DNA of 64,000 bases from Bacillus infantis NRRL B-14911 (GTDB lineage Bacteria; Bacillota; Bacilli; Bacillales; Cytobacillaceae), in NCBI RefSeq assembly GCF_000473245.1, contig NC_022524.1, forward strand, positions 954,501 through 1,018,500, given 5' to 3'. A program made the position numbers and the translations under genes. Of the stretch, positions 39,670 through 48,135 are shown piece by piece. Positions within the stretch are counted from its first letter, which is position 1; every line of letters starts with the position of its first letter. The notes beneath the pieces were generated by a model. It was not told where the DNA came from and did no database searches. It saw only the letters and a list, made by a program, of their open reading frames with translations.

Positions 39670-40725
39670 TTAAAAACTTTCAGCAAAATCAACCAGCATC
39701 TCCTTGTATACATGAACAGACTCCGGCAGTACATATTCTTTATCGCCATGCCAATGCAGTCCGCTCGGTCCGAATTCGATGGCCGGTATGCCGTAGTTGG
39801 CAAAGAAGACGGTATCGGCAGAGCCATGCTGTCCGAAAAAGACCGCTTCATCTTTAATATGCCGATCAACGACCGGCTTCAGCTTTAAGATGAATGGGTT
39901 GTCCCTTGCTGTTTGCAGCGGTTTGCTGAACATGCTGACAAGCACTTCCCCGTCCGTGATCGATTCGATCTGTTTAACGATTTCATCCTTATCCTGGCCG
40001 GGCAAATAGCGGATGTCGTAAAAAAGCTCGCATTTTTCCGGGACTTTATTATATACATCGCCTCCGCGGATTTTGGCCAGGTTGATGGAAGGGGAAGGAT
40101 AGAATTCGGAGCTTTCTTTGGCAAAAGGGAGCTCCTTCAGCTTTCCATGGACTTCATATGCCCTTTCAATCGCATTGATGCCTTCCCATGGCCGGCTTCC
40201 GTGGGCCGGATCTCCATCAATGGCAATTTCGAGACGCATGACGCCCTTTGCCTGGAGGGCGATTCCAAGCTGGGTCGGCTCTGAGCAGATGACAAAATCG
40301 CCGCGGTATCCATTTTCGGCAAGGTAGCCGGAGCAGTTGAACCCGCCGATTTCCTCATCAGAAACGATCTGAAGCTGAAGCTTGACCCCAAGCGGCGCCT
40401 CCTTCAGCTCTTTGAAGGCGCACATCATCGCTGCCACGCCAGCTTTCATATCGGCGGCCCCTCTGCCATAAATCTTGTCTTTCACCTCTACGGGGATGAA
40501 TTGATCTTCTTTGCCTGAAACAACATCCACATGGCCGTTCCAGACAATGGTTTCATTGCCGCTCCCTATCTCTGAAACAAGCATTTTGTAGCCGTTATTT
40601 TCAATGATATGTACAGGGAGCCCGTGGCCCTTAAGCCAGTGCCCGCAATAGGCAACAGCTTCATTGGCCCCTTCTTTGTCCGAGCTGTTGATGCTGATCA
40701 GCTCTTTCAGCAGGTTTTCCAGCAT
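39670..40725 (-). CDS. M20 family metallopeptidase (ArgE/DapE/ACY1 type)
   Basis: 351 residues. Metal site residues: NGHVDVVSG (His and Asp), GRGAADMKAGVAAMM (bridging Asp), SDEEIGGFN (Glu-Glu catalytic base), SEPTQLG (Asp/Glu-type ligand) and a C-terminal FGQHGSADT with histidine. A dimerisation domain lies between. Could be acetylornithine deacetylase-like or a dipeptidase; sequence alone does not decide. Ribosome site GAGGAGGTAGGG. Confidence 0.82.
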   Translation of the reverse strand: MLENLLKELISINSSDKEGANEAVAYCGHWLKGHGLPVHIIENNGYKMLVSEIGSGNETIVWNGHVDVVSGKEDQFIPVEVKDKIYGRGAADMKAGVAAMMCAFKELKEAPLGVKLQLQIVSDEEIGGFNCSGYLAENGYRGDFVICSEPTQLGIALQAKGVMRLEIAIDGDPAHGSRPWEGINAIERAYEVHGKLKELPFAKESSEFYPSPSINLAKIRGGDVYNKVPEKCELFYDIRYLPGQDKDEIVKQIESITDGEVLVSMFSKPLQTARDNPFILKLKPVVDRHIKDEAVFFGQHGSADTVFFANYGIPAIEFGPSGLHWHGDKEYVLPESVHVYKEMLVDFAESF

Positions 40726-40791
40726 TTTTTTCCCTACCTCCTCTGTCTATGGGTTATAGGACTTATACCCTGTATTCTCGAGTTTAAAAGG

Positions 40792-40824
40792 GAAAAAGCC
40801 TCTTTCTAGTCTTCTGAAAGAGGC
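40792..40824 (-). terminator. terminator overlapping the stop codon of the TolB-like gene
   Basis: On the minus strand GCCTCTTTC-AGAAGACTA-GAAAGAGGC-TTTTT; the last codons lie in the stem and the TAG stop in the loop. Confidence 0.7.
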
Positions 40825-41855
40825 AGTTCTATCTTTTCTATTTCTTTGCCATTCAGTTTCACGCAGTACAGATGATACTCGGGCGACCCTTTAGCAAAAC
40901 GCTTATCGACCATAAAGTATACACGGTCACCATCAGCACTGAATACCGGCCTGTCTGTATACTCCCCTAAATGGGTAAGCTGGGCTTCCTCTCCGGAATC
41001 CACATCCATTTTATACAGCTCATATTCATAGGTTCCTCCTTCATCAGAGTTACTGATGGATTGAAAAATCATTGTGTTTCCATCAGGAGAGAAGGTGAAA
41101 TCAAAAACATCCATTTTTCTGTCAGGATCACCTGCTATCTTCATGCTATCAGGGTTATCTATGGGGATTTCAAATATGCGCTGCTTCACCTCAAAGGTTT
41201 CTTCAGGTGTATCAGCACCCTGGTCATCATCCATCTGGATAAAAACACTGTTTTCTCCCGGACTGAGCTGGAGGCTGTGCATAGAATAGCTCTTCAGATC
41301 AGTTATTTGCTTATGTTCGCCTTCAGCCGGATTAAATGACCAGACATCAAGGTCATGCGGCCGTTTGCTGGCAATAGGTGAATAGTTCTGAAAGGTGCCG
41401 GCGCGCAAATAATAGAGAGTATCATCAACAGGAGAAAATTCAGTTTCCGTGATAAGCTCATTCTCGGTAAAAGCATCTGTGACCTGCTTTGTCGATAAAT
41501 CAAGAATATGGATGGTGGTTTTAAACGCTGTATCTTCATCCTGCTGTTTATTGGTGGAAATGAAGCTTAGCAGAGATCCGTCATAGGAAAAGCTGGGATC
41601 CAGGATCATTCTTGAGCTGTCCAGGGAAAATGCCTCAGCATTGATATCTTTTTCCTTGTTGTACAGCATAAGGCTTGGTTTGCCATCTTTGTAATTTACA
41701 TAAGCAATCGTATTCTTTGAAGATATATCATATTGATTGGTAATCCCATTCTGCTTTTCATTTTCGGATTTATCCAGATTAAGCCCGAGGAGGATAAGCA
41801 GGAGCGTGATGCCTCCAATAAATGAAAACAGCAGGATGATACTTTTCTTTTTCAT
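40806..41855 (-). CDS. membrane-anchored TolB-like beta-propeller protein
   Basis: 349 residues from the ATG with AAAGGAGC. N-terminal anchor (KKKSIILLFSFIGGITLLLILLG), then repeats of the WD40-like Pd40 kind: DPSFSYDGSLLSFIST, TEFSPVDDTLYYLRAG, FTFSPDGNTMIFQSI and PVFSADGDRVYFMVD, each a Ser-x-Asp-Gly blade start. These propellers bind proteins outside the cell. It lies 13 bp after a PadR-controlled membrane protein, so the three genes form an operon. Role unknown. Confidence 0.75.
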   Translation of the reverse strand: MKKKSIILLFSFIGGITLLLILLGLNLDKSENEKQNGITNQYDISSKNTIAYVNYKDGKPSLMLYNKEKDINAEAFSLDSSRMILDPSFSYDGSLLSFISTNKQQDEDTAFKTTIHILDLSTKQVTDAFTENELITETEFSPVDDTLYYLRAGTFQNYSPIASKRPHDLDVWSFNPAEGEHKQITDLKSYSMHSLQLSPGENSVFIQMDDDQGADTPEETFEVKQRIFEIPIDNPDSMKIAGDPDRKMDVFDFTFSPDGNTMIFQSISNSDEGGTYEYELYKMDVDSGEEAQLTHLGEYTDRPVFSADGDRVYFMVDKRFAKGSPEYHLYCVKLNGKEIEKIELPLSED

Positions 41856-41868
41856 GAAAAGCTCCTTT

Positions 41869-42738
41869 CTAGTAAAACAGGGCAGGCGCGTAGATAAGTG
41901 CCAGGCCTGCCAGGATGGCGATGAAGGGAATCGCCGAGAGTCCGTATGCCAGTTTCTTATTTTTTCCTGCAACCTTGATCTGGATCACATAGAGGATGAC
42001 CCAGAAGAGTATCGGGCTTAAAGAAATCAATATGACCGGGTGCAGGCCGATCATGATAAGCCCTCCCCAGGCAAAAAAGAGGCAGGCAGCTGTGATCAGG
42101 ACGCCGGCGGTAATATTGATGGCATGAAGCTTTTTCAAAGTTTTATCCATCTTGCCGCTGCTGGCGCTGAAATCATACAGTGTCGTCCGATAGACAAGGA
42201 CAATGGCAAGAAGGATATTGAGCCAATCCCAGATCGAAAGTCCGAGTGAGATGCTATGATCCAGATTGCTGGCCAGCAGATAGCCGGCCGCATAAACAAG
42301 GATATGCAAAATCAGCAGGGAGTTCATCCAGAGCTTCCGGTTCAGGTGGAAAACCTGGTTCACGGCAAGGAAAAGAATCATGGAACTCGCGCCCATGGAA
42401 AGCAGCAGCCAGCCGATATGGGCATCTCCATTGATCAAAAGCTGTCCCAGATAAGCGCCTATTGTAAAAAGGATGGAAGAGATGGCAAGCGTCAGCATCA
42501 TTTCTTTTCGGTATGGAAAGAGAGACTGCTGAATCTGGCTTCCGATTTCCCCTTCCTCGCCAAACTGTTCCATCGCTTTCTGTTCGGCTTCACTTTCACT
42601 GAAGCCCTGTTCCTGGAAGTGCTCTTTTGAAAGCTGCAGATGTACCATAAGCTCCTCGAATAGATCTTCTTTTTCTTCTTTGGAGCATTCGGTATGCTGG
42701 ACAATTTTCATGACAAAACGTTCAAGCTGCGATTTCAC
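41869..42738 (-). CDS. PadR-linked membrane protein with N-terminal soluble helix pair
   Basis: 289 residues. The first 70 residues are a soluble helical 'permease prefix' region (ECSKEEKEDLFEELMVHLQL, SESEAEQKAMEQFGEEGEIG), then seven to eight spans. Such proteins occur beside PadR repressors in Bacillus and may sense envelope stress. Its start overlaps the PadR gene stop by four bases (ATGA type), showing coupled translation. No transport motif can be seen. Confidence 0.65.
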   Translation of the reverse strand: MKSQLERFVMKIVQHTECSKEEKEDLFEELMVHLQLSKEHFQEQGFSESEAEQKAMEQFGEEGEIGSQIQQSLFPYRKEMMLTLAISSILFTIGAYLGQLLINGDAHIGWLLLSMGASSMILFLAVNQVFHLNRKLWMNSLLILHILVYAAGYLLASNLDHSISLGLSIWDWLNILLAIVLVYRTTLYDFSASSGKMDKTLKKLHAINITAGVLITAACLFFAWGGLIMIGLHPVILISLSPILFWVILYVIQIKVAGKNKKLAYGLSAIPFIAILAGLALIYAPALFY

Positions 42739-43064
42739 GTTAATCCCCCCGAGCTTTTGCGGATCATGCTTTCGATCAGGCTCCAGTCCTTTCGCTTCTT
42801 TTCCAGCTCCTGCAGGCCGTCCTCAGTAATACGGTAATATTTCCTTCTCCCTGCTGCCGTTTCGCTCCAGTATGACTCTGCAAACTTCTTTTTCTCCAGG
42901 CGCTTGAGGGCAGGGTAGAGAGTGCCTTCACCCATTACATAAGCTTCATCGGAGATTTCCTTAAGGATTTTTGTGATTTCATAGCCATATAAATCCTTTT
43001 GGGCAATGAGCGATAAAAGCAGGAGATCTGTACTCCCTTTCATCATTTCCTTATCCATTTCCAT
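42735..43064 (-). CDS. PadR family transcriptional repressor
   Basis: 109 residues of the short PadR-s2 type: helices and wing DLLLLSLIAQKDLYGYEITKIL, MGEGTLYPALKRLEKKKFAESY and GRRKYYRITEDGLQELEKKRKDW (long C-terminal helix). Motif LYGYEI and the GTLYPALxRLE signature are exact. The start among tandem GTG/ATG codons is uncertain by up to three residues (43067, 43064 or 43058). It heads the operon and probably represses itself through the palindrome upstream. Confidence 0.85.
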   Translation of the reverse strand: MEMDKEMMKGSTDLLLLSLIAQKDLYGYEITKILKEISDEAYVMGEGTLYPALKRLEKKKFAESYWSETAAGRRKYYRITEDGLQELEKKRKDWSLIESMIRKSSGGLT

Positions 43065-43095
43065 CACCTTTTTCCTAATGTTACTAACAGTGTAT

Positions 43096-43111
43096 TACGA
43101 TGTACCTCGTA
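43096..43111. promoter_or_regulatory. palindrome upstream of the PadR operon
   Basis: TACGATGTACCTCGTA: eight-base arms with one mismatched pair each side of the centre, about 30 bp before the padR start. Typical PadR operators contain ATGT and ACAT-like halves (here ATGTAC on the plus strand), so autoregulation is likely. Confidence 0.5.
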
Positions 43112-43187
43112 TTGCAAGGGTTAATCTTATAGTTTTATCTATACTTGTATAGGTTTAAAGACTTAGGGGTGTAGGTCTTATAGCATG

Positions 43188-43530
43188 TTATCCAGAGACT
43201 TATTAACAGGGAAAACATGAGCAGAAAAGTATTCCACAGACATATCCACATTACCCACAGAATTATCAGAAGTTTTACTCATTATTATGTTAACTGATTA
43301 AAGCGTTAGTAAATATGAGATTATTTAGATTATCCACAAAATTCACAGGGTTGTGGATACTTTTTATTCACAGAGTAAAAAGAATATGAACATATTGTGA
43401 AGTGCGTTGCAGAAAGGAAAAACATGGAGTATATTAAAAGTGTAGAAAGTAAGTGAAGATATTCACAAACTTTCTTGTAAAAGCTGGCCGGCTTAATTAT
43501 TTTTTGTTTAGTATTGTGAAGTTATTCACA
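43188..43530. other. DnaA-box cluster
   Basis: Three exact DnaA boxes (TTATNCACA): TTATCCACA 43330-43338, TTATTCACA 43364-43372 and TTATTCACA 43522-43530. Boxes with one mismatch: TTATCCAGA 43188, ATATCCACA 43242, TTACCCACA 43251, ATATTCACA 43459, and on the minus strand GTATCCACA (43352-43360). All but one point the same way. The last box forms the inverted repeat TTGTGAA-GTTA-TTCACAA. The 480-bp region is AT-rich and has no gene. No dnaA, dnaN, or plasmid replication gene is near, so this is more likely a titration or regulatory cluster than an origin. Confidence 0.75.
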
Positions 43531-43550
43531 AAATAACAAAGCGGGAGACG

Positions 43551-44066
43551 ATGATCATGAAAGTGCTGAAAACTCCACAGGCAGCGGCAATATGGACTGT
43601 ATTAAGAATATGGCTCGGCATCCAATGGATTGAAGCGGGATGGCATAAACTCGCTGATGGCTTTGATGCAGGGGGATTCCTGCAGGGGGCGATCGCCCAG
43701 GCAGGAGGGGACCATCCAGCTGTACAGGGCTGGTATGCCGGATTCCTCGAGCACTTTGCTCTTCCAAATGTAGATTTGTTCAATGTTCTGATACCTTGGG
43801 GAGAACTTCTGATTGGAGCCGGGCTTGTACTTGGGGCAGCAACCATTCCTGCCCTGATTGCGGGTGCATTCATGAATCTTAACTTTCTTCTGGCCGGTAC
43901 AGTAAGCACGAATCCGATTTTATACACAGCAGCGGTCCTCCTCTTATTCGCAGGCGGGGCAGCCTATTACTGGGGTGCTGACCGCATCATGATTCCTTAT
44001 TTTAAGAACATGGCAAAGAAGAAGAAAACGGCCGTTTTTGCGAAAAGGCATGCCCACGGGCACTAG
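43551..44066 (+). CDS. DoxX family membrane protein
   Basis: 171 residues, four spans. DoxX/DoxD pattern: RIWLGIQWIEAGWHKLADG in the first span, PWGELLIGAGLVLGAATIPA in the second, and NPILYTAAVLLLFAGGAAYY in the fourth. The C terminus is basic with a His/Lys tail (KKKTAVFAKRHAHGH). Members take part in quinone-linked sulfur or thiol redox. It lies 20 bp after the DnaA-box cluster, so its promoter is inside it. Confidence 0.75.
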   Translation: MIMKVLKTPQAAAIWTVLRIWLGIQWIEAGWHKLADGFDAGGFLQGAIAQAGGDHPAVQGWYAGFLEHFALPNVDLFNVLIPWGELLIGAGLVLGAATIPALIAGAFMNLNFLLAGTVSTNPILYTAAVLLLFAGGAAYYWGADRIMIPYFKNMAKKKKTAVFAKRHAHGH

Positions 44067-44075
44067 GAAAGAGAA

Positions 44076-44107
44076 AAGCAGCAGGTTCTGGACCTGCTGC
44101 TTTTTTT
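44076..44107 (+). terminator. terminator after doxX
   Basis: AAGCAGCAGG-TTCTGGA-CCTGCTGCTT and TTTTT. Confidence 0.85.
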
Positions 44108-44142
44108 ATGCTGAGAGAGTGCGGGCAAATGCCCTCAGCCGG

Positions 44143-44325
44143 TCAGCGGCTGTTTTTGGCGCGCTGGTCGGCAGCTTTTGAACGTGCCATTGCTTCTAAA
44201 TCATCATGGTCTGCAAGGTCGCGGTCAAATTCGACATCCAGTCCATCTGATTTCATGTTCTTCGGAACTTGTGGAAGTGATGCTTTGTTTTTATCCCGAG
44301 TTTTGTGTCCATGTGCACGGCCCAT
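44143..44325 (-). CDS. yfhD: YfhD family small protein
   Basis: 60 residues from the ATG after AAAGGGG: MGRAHGHKTRDKNKASLPQV then PKNMKSDGLDVEFDRDLADH and ending MARSKAADQRAKNSR. The HK.RDKNK.SL and DGLDVEFDRELAD pattern is YfhD. The gene is short, charged and unstructured; some reports place it among spore-related genes. In B. subtilis it also lies next to yfhE and yfhF, as here. Confidence 0.8.
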   Translation of the reverse strand: MGRAHGHKTRDKNKASLPQVPKNMKSDGLDVEFDRDLADHDDLEAMARSKAADQRAKNSR

Positions 44326-44414
44326 TCGAAAAACCCCTTTCAACAATAAAAGTACGGAATTGGCTTCCGTACTCTTAGCTTGCACCCTATCAAGGCAATT
44401 ATGAGCATTTTGCA

Positions 44415-44540
44415 TCAATGCTTGGATTTTTTCTTCGTAAAGCCGCCGGCCTGGTCTGCCAGCTTGAACTCCCTGGAGTAAACAACCTCCTGCATGCTTG
44501 ACAATGTACTCTTGGACTTATCTTTCGATTTTTTATCCAT
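44415..44540 (-). CDS. yfhE: YfhE family small protein
   Basis: 41 residues: MDKKSKDKSKSTLSSMQEVV then YSREFKLADQAGGFTKKKSKH. The S..QEV.YSREFK.AD.A.G pattern is the YfhE family. Too short for standard gene calling. Adjacent and on the same strand as yfhD. Function unknown. Confidence 0.7.
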   Translation of the reverse strand: MDKKSKDKSKSTLSSMQEVVYSREFKLADQAGGFTKKKSKH

Positions 44541-44590
44541 CAGGCACCATCCCTTTCCGAAAAAATGAACTCCTTTTCTTAATTTTTCCT

Positions 44591-44615
44591 AAAAAGGAAG
44601 GAATCATACCTTCTT
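44591..44615 (-). terminator. weak terminator after yfhF
   Basis: On the minus strand GAAGG-TATGATT-CCTTCC and TTTTTAGG. Confidence 0.4.
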
Positions 44616-45516
44616 AATAAATATCTTTCAGTGCTTCCTCAAGCCCAGGATAGCGGAAACTGAATCCGGCAGCCTCCAGCTTAGCAGGAAGAACGCGCTG
44701 CCCCTCGAGCACCAGCTTGCTCATTTCCCCAAGAGCGAGCTTAAGTGCAAAGGCTGGAGCAGGAATCCAGTGGGGGCGGTGGAGGGTGCTTCCCAAGGTC
44801 CTGCCAAAGTCCTTCATTTGGACAGGATGGGGGCTCGTAAAATTAACCGGGCCGCTTAGGTTTTTATTTTCCATGGCAAACATAATGCCCCTTGCCACAT
44901 CTTCAAGATGGATCCATGAAACCCACTGATTGCCGCTGCCGAGATTGCCTCCTGCAAAAAGTTTATAGGGAAGAGCCATCCGGGAGAGCGCCCCGTCATT
45001 CTTTTCAAGAATGATCCCGAATCGGCAGAATGCGGTGCGGACATCCCATCTGCCTGCCTCTGCCGCCTTTTCTTCCCACTGTTTAACAGTCTGAGCCAAA
45101 AAGTCCCCCGCCGGTTCTTTATTACTTTCTGTAAACGTCTCTGTTTCCGAAGTGCCATAGTAGCCAACTGCACTGGCATTGATCAGAGCCTCAGGCTTTT
45201 CTTTTAGCTCACTGATTATGTTCAGGACAGCCTCTGTGGCATCCAGCCTGCTTTTAATAATCCTTTTCTTACGTTCTTCCGTCCATCTGCCGCTGTTGAT
45301 CGATTCGCCAGCCAGGTTGACGATATAATCAATCTCTTTCAGCTGTGCCGCCGGATTGTCACCTTCATTCAGCCACTGGACATAGTGAATATTGTTTCCG
45401 TTCTTTTTTCCTTCTGTGCTCCTCGTCAAAATGAAAACCGTGTGGCCCGATTCTGCGAGCTTCTTCACAAGGGCATGCCCGACAAAGCCGGTTCCGCCTG
45501 TAATCGCTATTCTCAT
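44614..45516 (-). CDS. yfhF: TIGR01777 family epimerase (YfhF)
   Basis: 300 residues from the ATG after AAAAGGAGGTCC. NAD(P)-binding Rossmann start RIAITGGTGFVGHALVKKL, the family motif INLAGESI-type NLAGESINSGRW, SAVGYYGTSE with catalytic Tyr, and a C-terminal DUF1731-like VLPAKLEAAGFSFRYPGLEEAL. The substrate is unknown. The frame reaches further upstream without a ribosome site. Divergent from recX, with a 121-bp shared promoter region. Confidence 0.85.
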   Translation of the reverse strand: MRIAITGGTGFVGHALVKKLAESGHTVFILTRSTEGKKNGNNIHYVQWLNEGDNPAAQLKEIDYIVNLAGESINSGRWTEERKKRIIKSRLDATEAVLNIISELKEKPEALINASAVGYYGTSETETFTESNKEPAGDFLAQTVKQWEEKAAEAGRWDVRTAFCRFGIILEKNDGALSRMALPYKLFAGGNLGSGNQWVSWIHLEDVARGIMFAMENKNLSGPVNFTSPHPVQMKDFGRTLGSTLHRPHWIPAPAFALKLALGEMSKLVLEGQRVLPAKLEAAGFSFRYPGLEEALKDIY

Positions 45517-45637
45517 GGGTGGACCTCCTTTTCCTATACTGTATTTATACGCTTTTTCCTGTGTAAACTCCTTTTCCAGGCTGCAGTTTGCAAGTGATGC
45601 AGCACATTGTGATAAAGTGGAGAGAGAGGTGAAGAGG

Positions 45638-46450
45638 ATGCCGGTAATCACAAAAATATCAGTCCAGCAAAAAAGGAAGGACCGCTATAACATTTTTATG
45701 GATTATGGCAAGGGTGAGCAGTATGCCTTCAGTGCCGATGAAGATGTCATCATCAAATTCGGCCTGAAAAAAGGGATGGAGCTTGACGCGCTCTCCCTGA
45801 CCCAAATAGAATTTCAGGATGAAATCAGAAAAGCTTATAACCAGGCTATTCATTATTTATCCAGAAGAATGAGATCGGAAACAGAGGTAAGGAAGCATCT
45901 TGCTGAAAAAGAAACAGATGAAAGCATCATCAATGAAGTCATCGTTAAGCTGTACGAATATAAATTTCTGAATGACAACGAATTTGCCATCGCTTATGTG
46001 AGGACACAGGCCAATACGTCTGATAAAGGCCCTGACGTCATTAAACGGGAGCTGAAGGAGAAGGGGATATCACAGCCTGATATAGAGGAAGCCATACAGG
46101 AGTTCCCTGTTGAGGACCAGGTCGAAGCAGCAGTAAAGCTGGGCCAGAAATATGCAAAAAAGTACAGCAGGGAATCACAGAGGCTTCTGAAACAGAAGCT
46201 TGAGCAGATGCTCCTCAGGAAAGGCTATCCTTTCTCCGTAATCAATATTGCCGTCGAAGAGGCAGAGTTTGAGGAAGACGATGACGGCGAAATGGACGCC
46301 ATCCGCTATCAGGGAGAAAAAGCCTATCGGAAATACGAAAAGCTGCAGGGCTATGAATATAGGCAAAAAATGAAGCAGGCACTCTTTAGAAAAGGATTTC
46401 CGATTGAATTGATTGACCGGTTCCTTGAGGAAAAGGAAGAGGAAGAATAG
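45638..46450 (+). CDS. recX: RecX, regulator of RecA
   Basis: 270 residues, the longer three-repeat Bacillus form. RecX helix triplets: YNQAIHYLSRRMRSETEVRKHLAEKE, DKGPDVIKRELKEKGISQPDIEEAI and LLKQKLEQMLLRKGYPFSVINIAVEE (each cited here only by its first residues: YNQAIHYLSRRM, DKGPDVIKRELKEKG, KQKLEQMLLRKGY). RecX modulates RecA filament growth in DNA repair and recombination. Ribosome site GAGAGGTG. It precedes a terminator. Confidence 0.88.
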   Translation: MPVITKISVQQKRKDRYNIFMDYGKGEQYAFSADEDVIIKFGLKKGMELDALSLTQIEFQDEIRKAYNQAIHYLSRRMRSETEVRKHLAEKETDESIINEVIVKLYEYKFLNDNEFAIAYVRTQANTSDKGPDVIKRELKEKGISQPDIEEAIQEFPVEDQVEAAVKLGQKYAKKYSRESQRLLKQKLEQMLLRKGYPFSVINIAVEEAEFEEDDDGEMDAIRYQGEKAYRKYEKLQGYEYRQKMKQALFRKGFPIELIDRFLEEKEEEE

Positions 46451-46453
46451 AAG

Positions 46454-46487
46454 ACAGGCAGCGGGTATTTGCGCTGCCTGTTTTTTT
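46454..46487 (+). terminator. terminator after recX
   Basis: ACAGGCAGCG-GGTATTTG-CGCTGCCTGT and TTTTTTT. Confidence 0.85.
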
Positions 46488-46500
46488 GTTCTACATCCAA

Positions 46501-47175
46501 TCATTTTCCGGATTCAATCACAATCTTCTCTTCAAAACGGTTCTCGGTAATTATGCCGGCTACCTCAGCAGGTGAGCGGAGGCGTGAGCGGTCTGAAATA
46601 TAGTTGTTATGATCCCAAAATGGGGTGTCCATGCCGCCCATATATACTGCCTGGATCAGGACCGGATCGTTTTCGTATTCTTTCTGCAGGCTTTCAGTAA
46701 AGCCCCGGGCCGCGAATTTGCTGGCACAGTATGCAGCTTCATTTGCTTTGCCGCGCAGCCCGGCAGTTGAAATGATATTCATAAGGAAGCTGCCCTTCTT
46801 TTGCTTGATAGCAGGGAGGAGTGCCTGTGCCATGTAGATGGTGCCCATCAGGTTGACTGTGAGCATATCATGGAGCTCCTCGTCCTTCAGGTCTTCAAAA
46901 GGACCGAAATGCCCAACGCCGGCATTGTTGATCACACCGTACAAATCAAATTGCTCTGGCAGTCCCGCAGCTTTCTCCTTTACTTCAGCCGGCTTGCTTA
47001 TATCAAGAATCAGGATATCCGCCTTTCCCCCCTGGCTGGAGATTGCTTCTTTCGTTTCCTGGAGAGCTGCTTCACGCCTTCCGGATAGTATGATATGGAA
47101 ACCAAGGCCGGCGTATTTAAGGGCCAGCTCCTTTCCAAGACCGGTGCCAGCGCCGGTGATGATAACTGATTGCAT
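46501..47175 (-). CDS. short-chain dehydrogenase/reductase
   Basis: 224 residues, classical SDR: cofactor loop TGAGTGLG (TGxxxGxG), NNAG at VINNAGVGHFG, catalytic Ser in IISTAG and Tyr-x3-Lys in AAYCASKFAARGF. Substrate and product unknown; it belongs to the small SDRs of the YfhI-position in related genomes. It is divergent from yfhH with 118 bp between them and convergent with recX. Ribosome site GAAGGAGGAC. Confidence 0.82.
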   Translation of the reverse strand: MQSVIITGAGTGLGKELALKYAGLGFHIILSGRREAALQETKEAISSQGGKADILILDISKPAEVKEKAAGLPEQFDLYGVINNAGVGHFGPFEDLKDEELHDMLTVNLMGTIYMAQALLPAIKQKKGSFLMNIISTAGLRGKANEAAYCASKFAARGFTESLQKEYENDPVLIQAVYMGGMDTPFWDHNNYISDRSRLRSPAEVAGIITENRFEEKIVIESGK

Positions 47176-47293
47176 GTTGAGTCCTCCTTCAAGGGTAAAG
47201 TCCTTTATTTATACAGCTCTTTTCACTATACTAAAAAAAGATGAAGTTTTCCTCCGGCAGGCCGGACACAGGAATAAAAAAGGATGGATTATA

Positions 47294-47638
47294 ATGGCGC
47301 AGGAGAAAAGATACAGTCAGCTTTCCCAGTACGAACTGCAGCAGGAAATCGCCAGCTTGCATGAACAGGCGAGAAAGGCTGAACAAATGGGCATGCTCAG
47401 TGAATTTGCTGTCCTCGAGAGAAAAGCCGTCATGGCCAAAGCATACCTTCTTGATCCGAAGGACTTTAAAGCAGGGGAGATTTATGAAGTGGATGGCGAT
47501 CCCGGCTCATATTTTAAAATAGATTATTTGAATGGTGTGTTCGCCTGGGGCTTCAGGCTGCATGGCGGAAAGGAGGAAGAGGCGCTTCCGATTTCCATGC
47601 TGAAGGAATTAAAGGAAAATCAGAGCGGAGAGCTCTGA
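47294..47638 (+). CDS. yfhH: YfhH family protein (DUF1811)
   Basis: 114 residues. YfhH opening EKRYSQLSQYELQQEIASLH with a helical first half (coiled), then an SH3-like second half FKAGEIYEVDGDPGSYFKID and GVFAWGFRLHGG. The ATG has AAAAAGGATGG upstream. DUF1811 has no known function; a YfhH structure shows a helical and a beta domain. In Bacillus it sits between recX and the spore protein gene sspK, as here. Confidence 0.85.
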   Translation: MAQEKRYSQLSQYELQQEIASLHEQARKAEQMGMLSEFAVLERKAVMAKAYLLDPKDFKAGEIYEVDGDPGSYFKIDYLNGVFAWGFRLHGGKEEEALPISMLKELKENQSGEL

Positions 47639-47650
47639 TTTCCCTGCAGG

Positions 47651-47809
47651 CTAGGCCTGTTTCCTTGTTTGCCTTTTCAGAATAATGAGGTCCTGCGATT
47701 GCTGGGTCTGCCCATTTACCTGGGCATGTGCATGCTTCGGGCGGTAAAAGGGACCAGTAAACGGACTGGAATAAGGATTGTTATCAAAAAACTTTTTAGA
47801 GTTTCCCAT
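47651..47809 (-). CDS. YpzG family small protein
   Basis: 52 residues: MGNSKKFFDNNPYSSPFTGP, then FYRPKHAHAQVNGQTQQSQD and LIILKRQTRKQA. The RPKHA.AQVNGQTQ.SQ.LIIL pattern is that of YpzG-type proteins of Bacillaceae. Ribosome site GAGGAGGTTTG. It lies between yfhH and sspK and may be a spore component, but this is only suggested by the company it keeps. Confidence 0.65.
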   Translation of the reverse strand: MGNSKKFFDNNPYSSPFTGPFYRPKHAHAQVNGQTQQSQDLIILKRQTRKQA

Positions 47810-47831
47810 AATCAAACCTCCTCATTATTGG

Positions 47832-48005
47832 TTAAAATAATTCAGGTGTATCATCTGTACGGTTTGATGACGCCCGCATGCGTTCCTGCGGATGGGTGTT
47901 GATTGACCCGTCTGCGCGTTTTGAAGCATATTCTGCTTTCGCGCGCGGTTCGCCTTCAAACTTGTTATGATTCTGATTTGGGAAATTTTTTGCTTTGTTC
48001 CGCAT
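47832..48005 (-). CDS. sspK: small acid-soluble spore protein K
   Basis: 57 residues: [20 protein letters not shown], then [20 protein letters not shown]. This is the SspK signature ([25 protein letters not shown]). The tail is a few residues longer than in B. subtilis (52). SspK is a minor spore protein made in the forespore under sigma-G. Ribosome site GAGGAGGGG. Divergent from yfhJ. Confidence 0.88.
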   Translation of the reverse strand: MRNKAKNFPNQNHNKFEGEPRAKAEYASKRADGSINTHPQERMRASSNRTDDTPELF

Positions 48006-48135
48006 TCGTTTCCCCTCCTCGAGGTATGCTTGCGCGTGCTGCCTTGATTAGCCGCGCAAGAATAGTATGTGTTTAAAAAAGCAGGCTTATGAACGAAATG
48101 CAATAACAATAATATTTGGCAAAGAGGTGCTGTCT

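Noticed and set aside
43120-43550. Chromosomal or plasmid origin of replication
   Set aside because: DnaA boxes are present, but there is no dnaA, dnaN, rep or partition gene nearby and the flanks are ordinary chromosomal genes.
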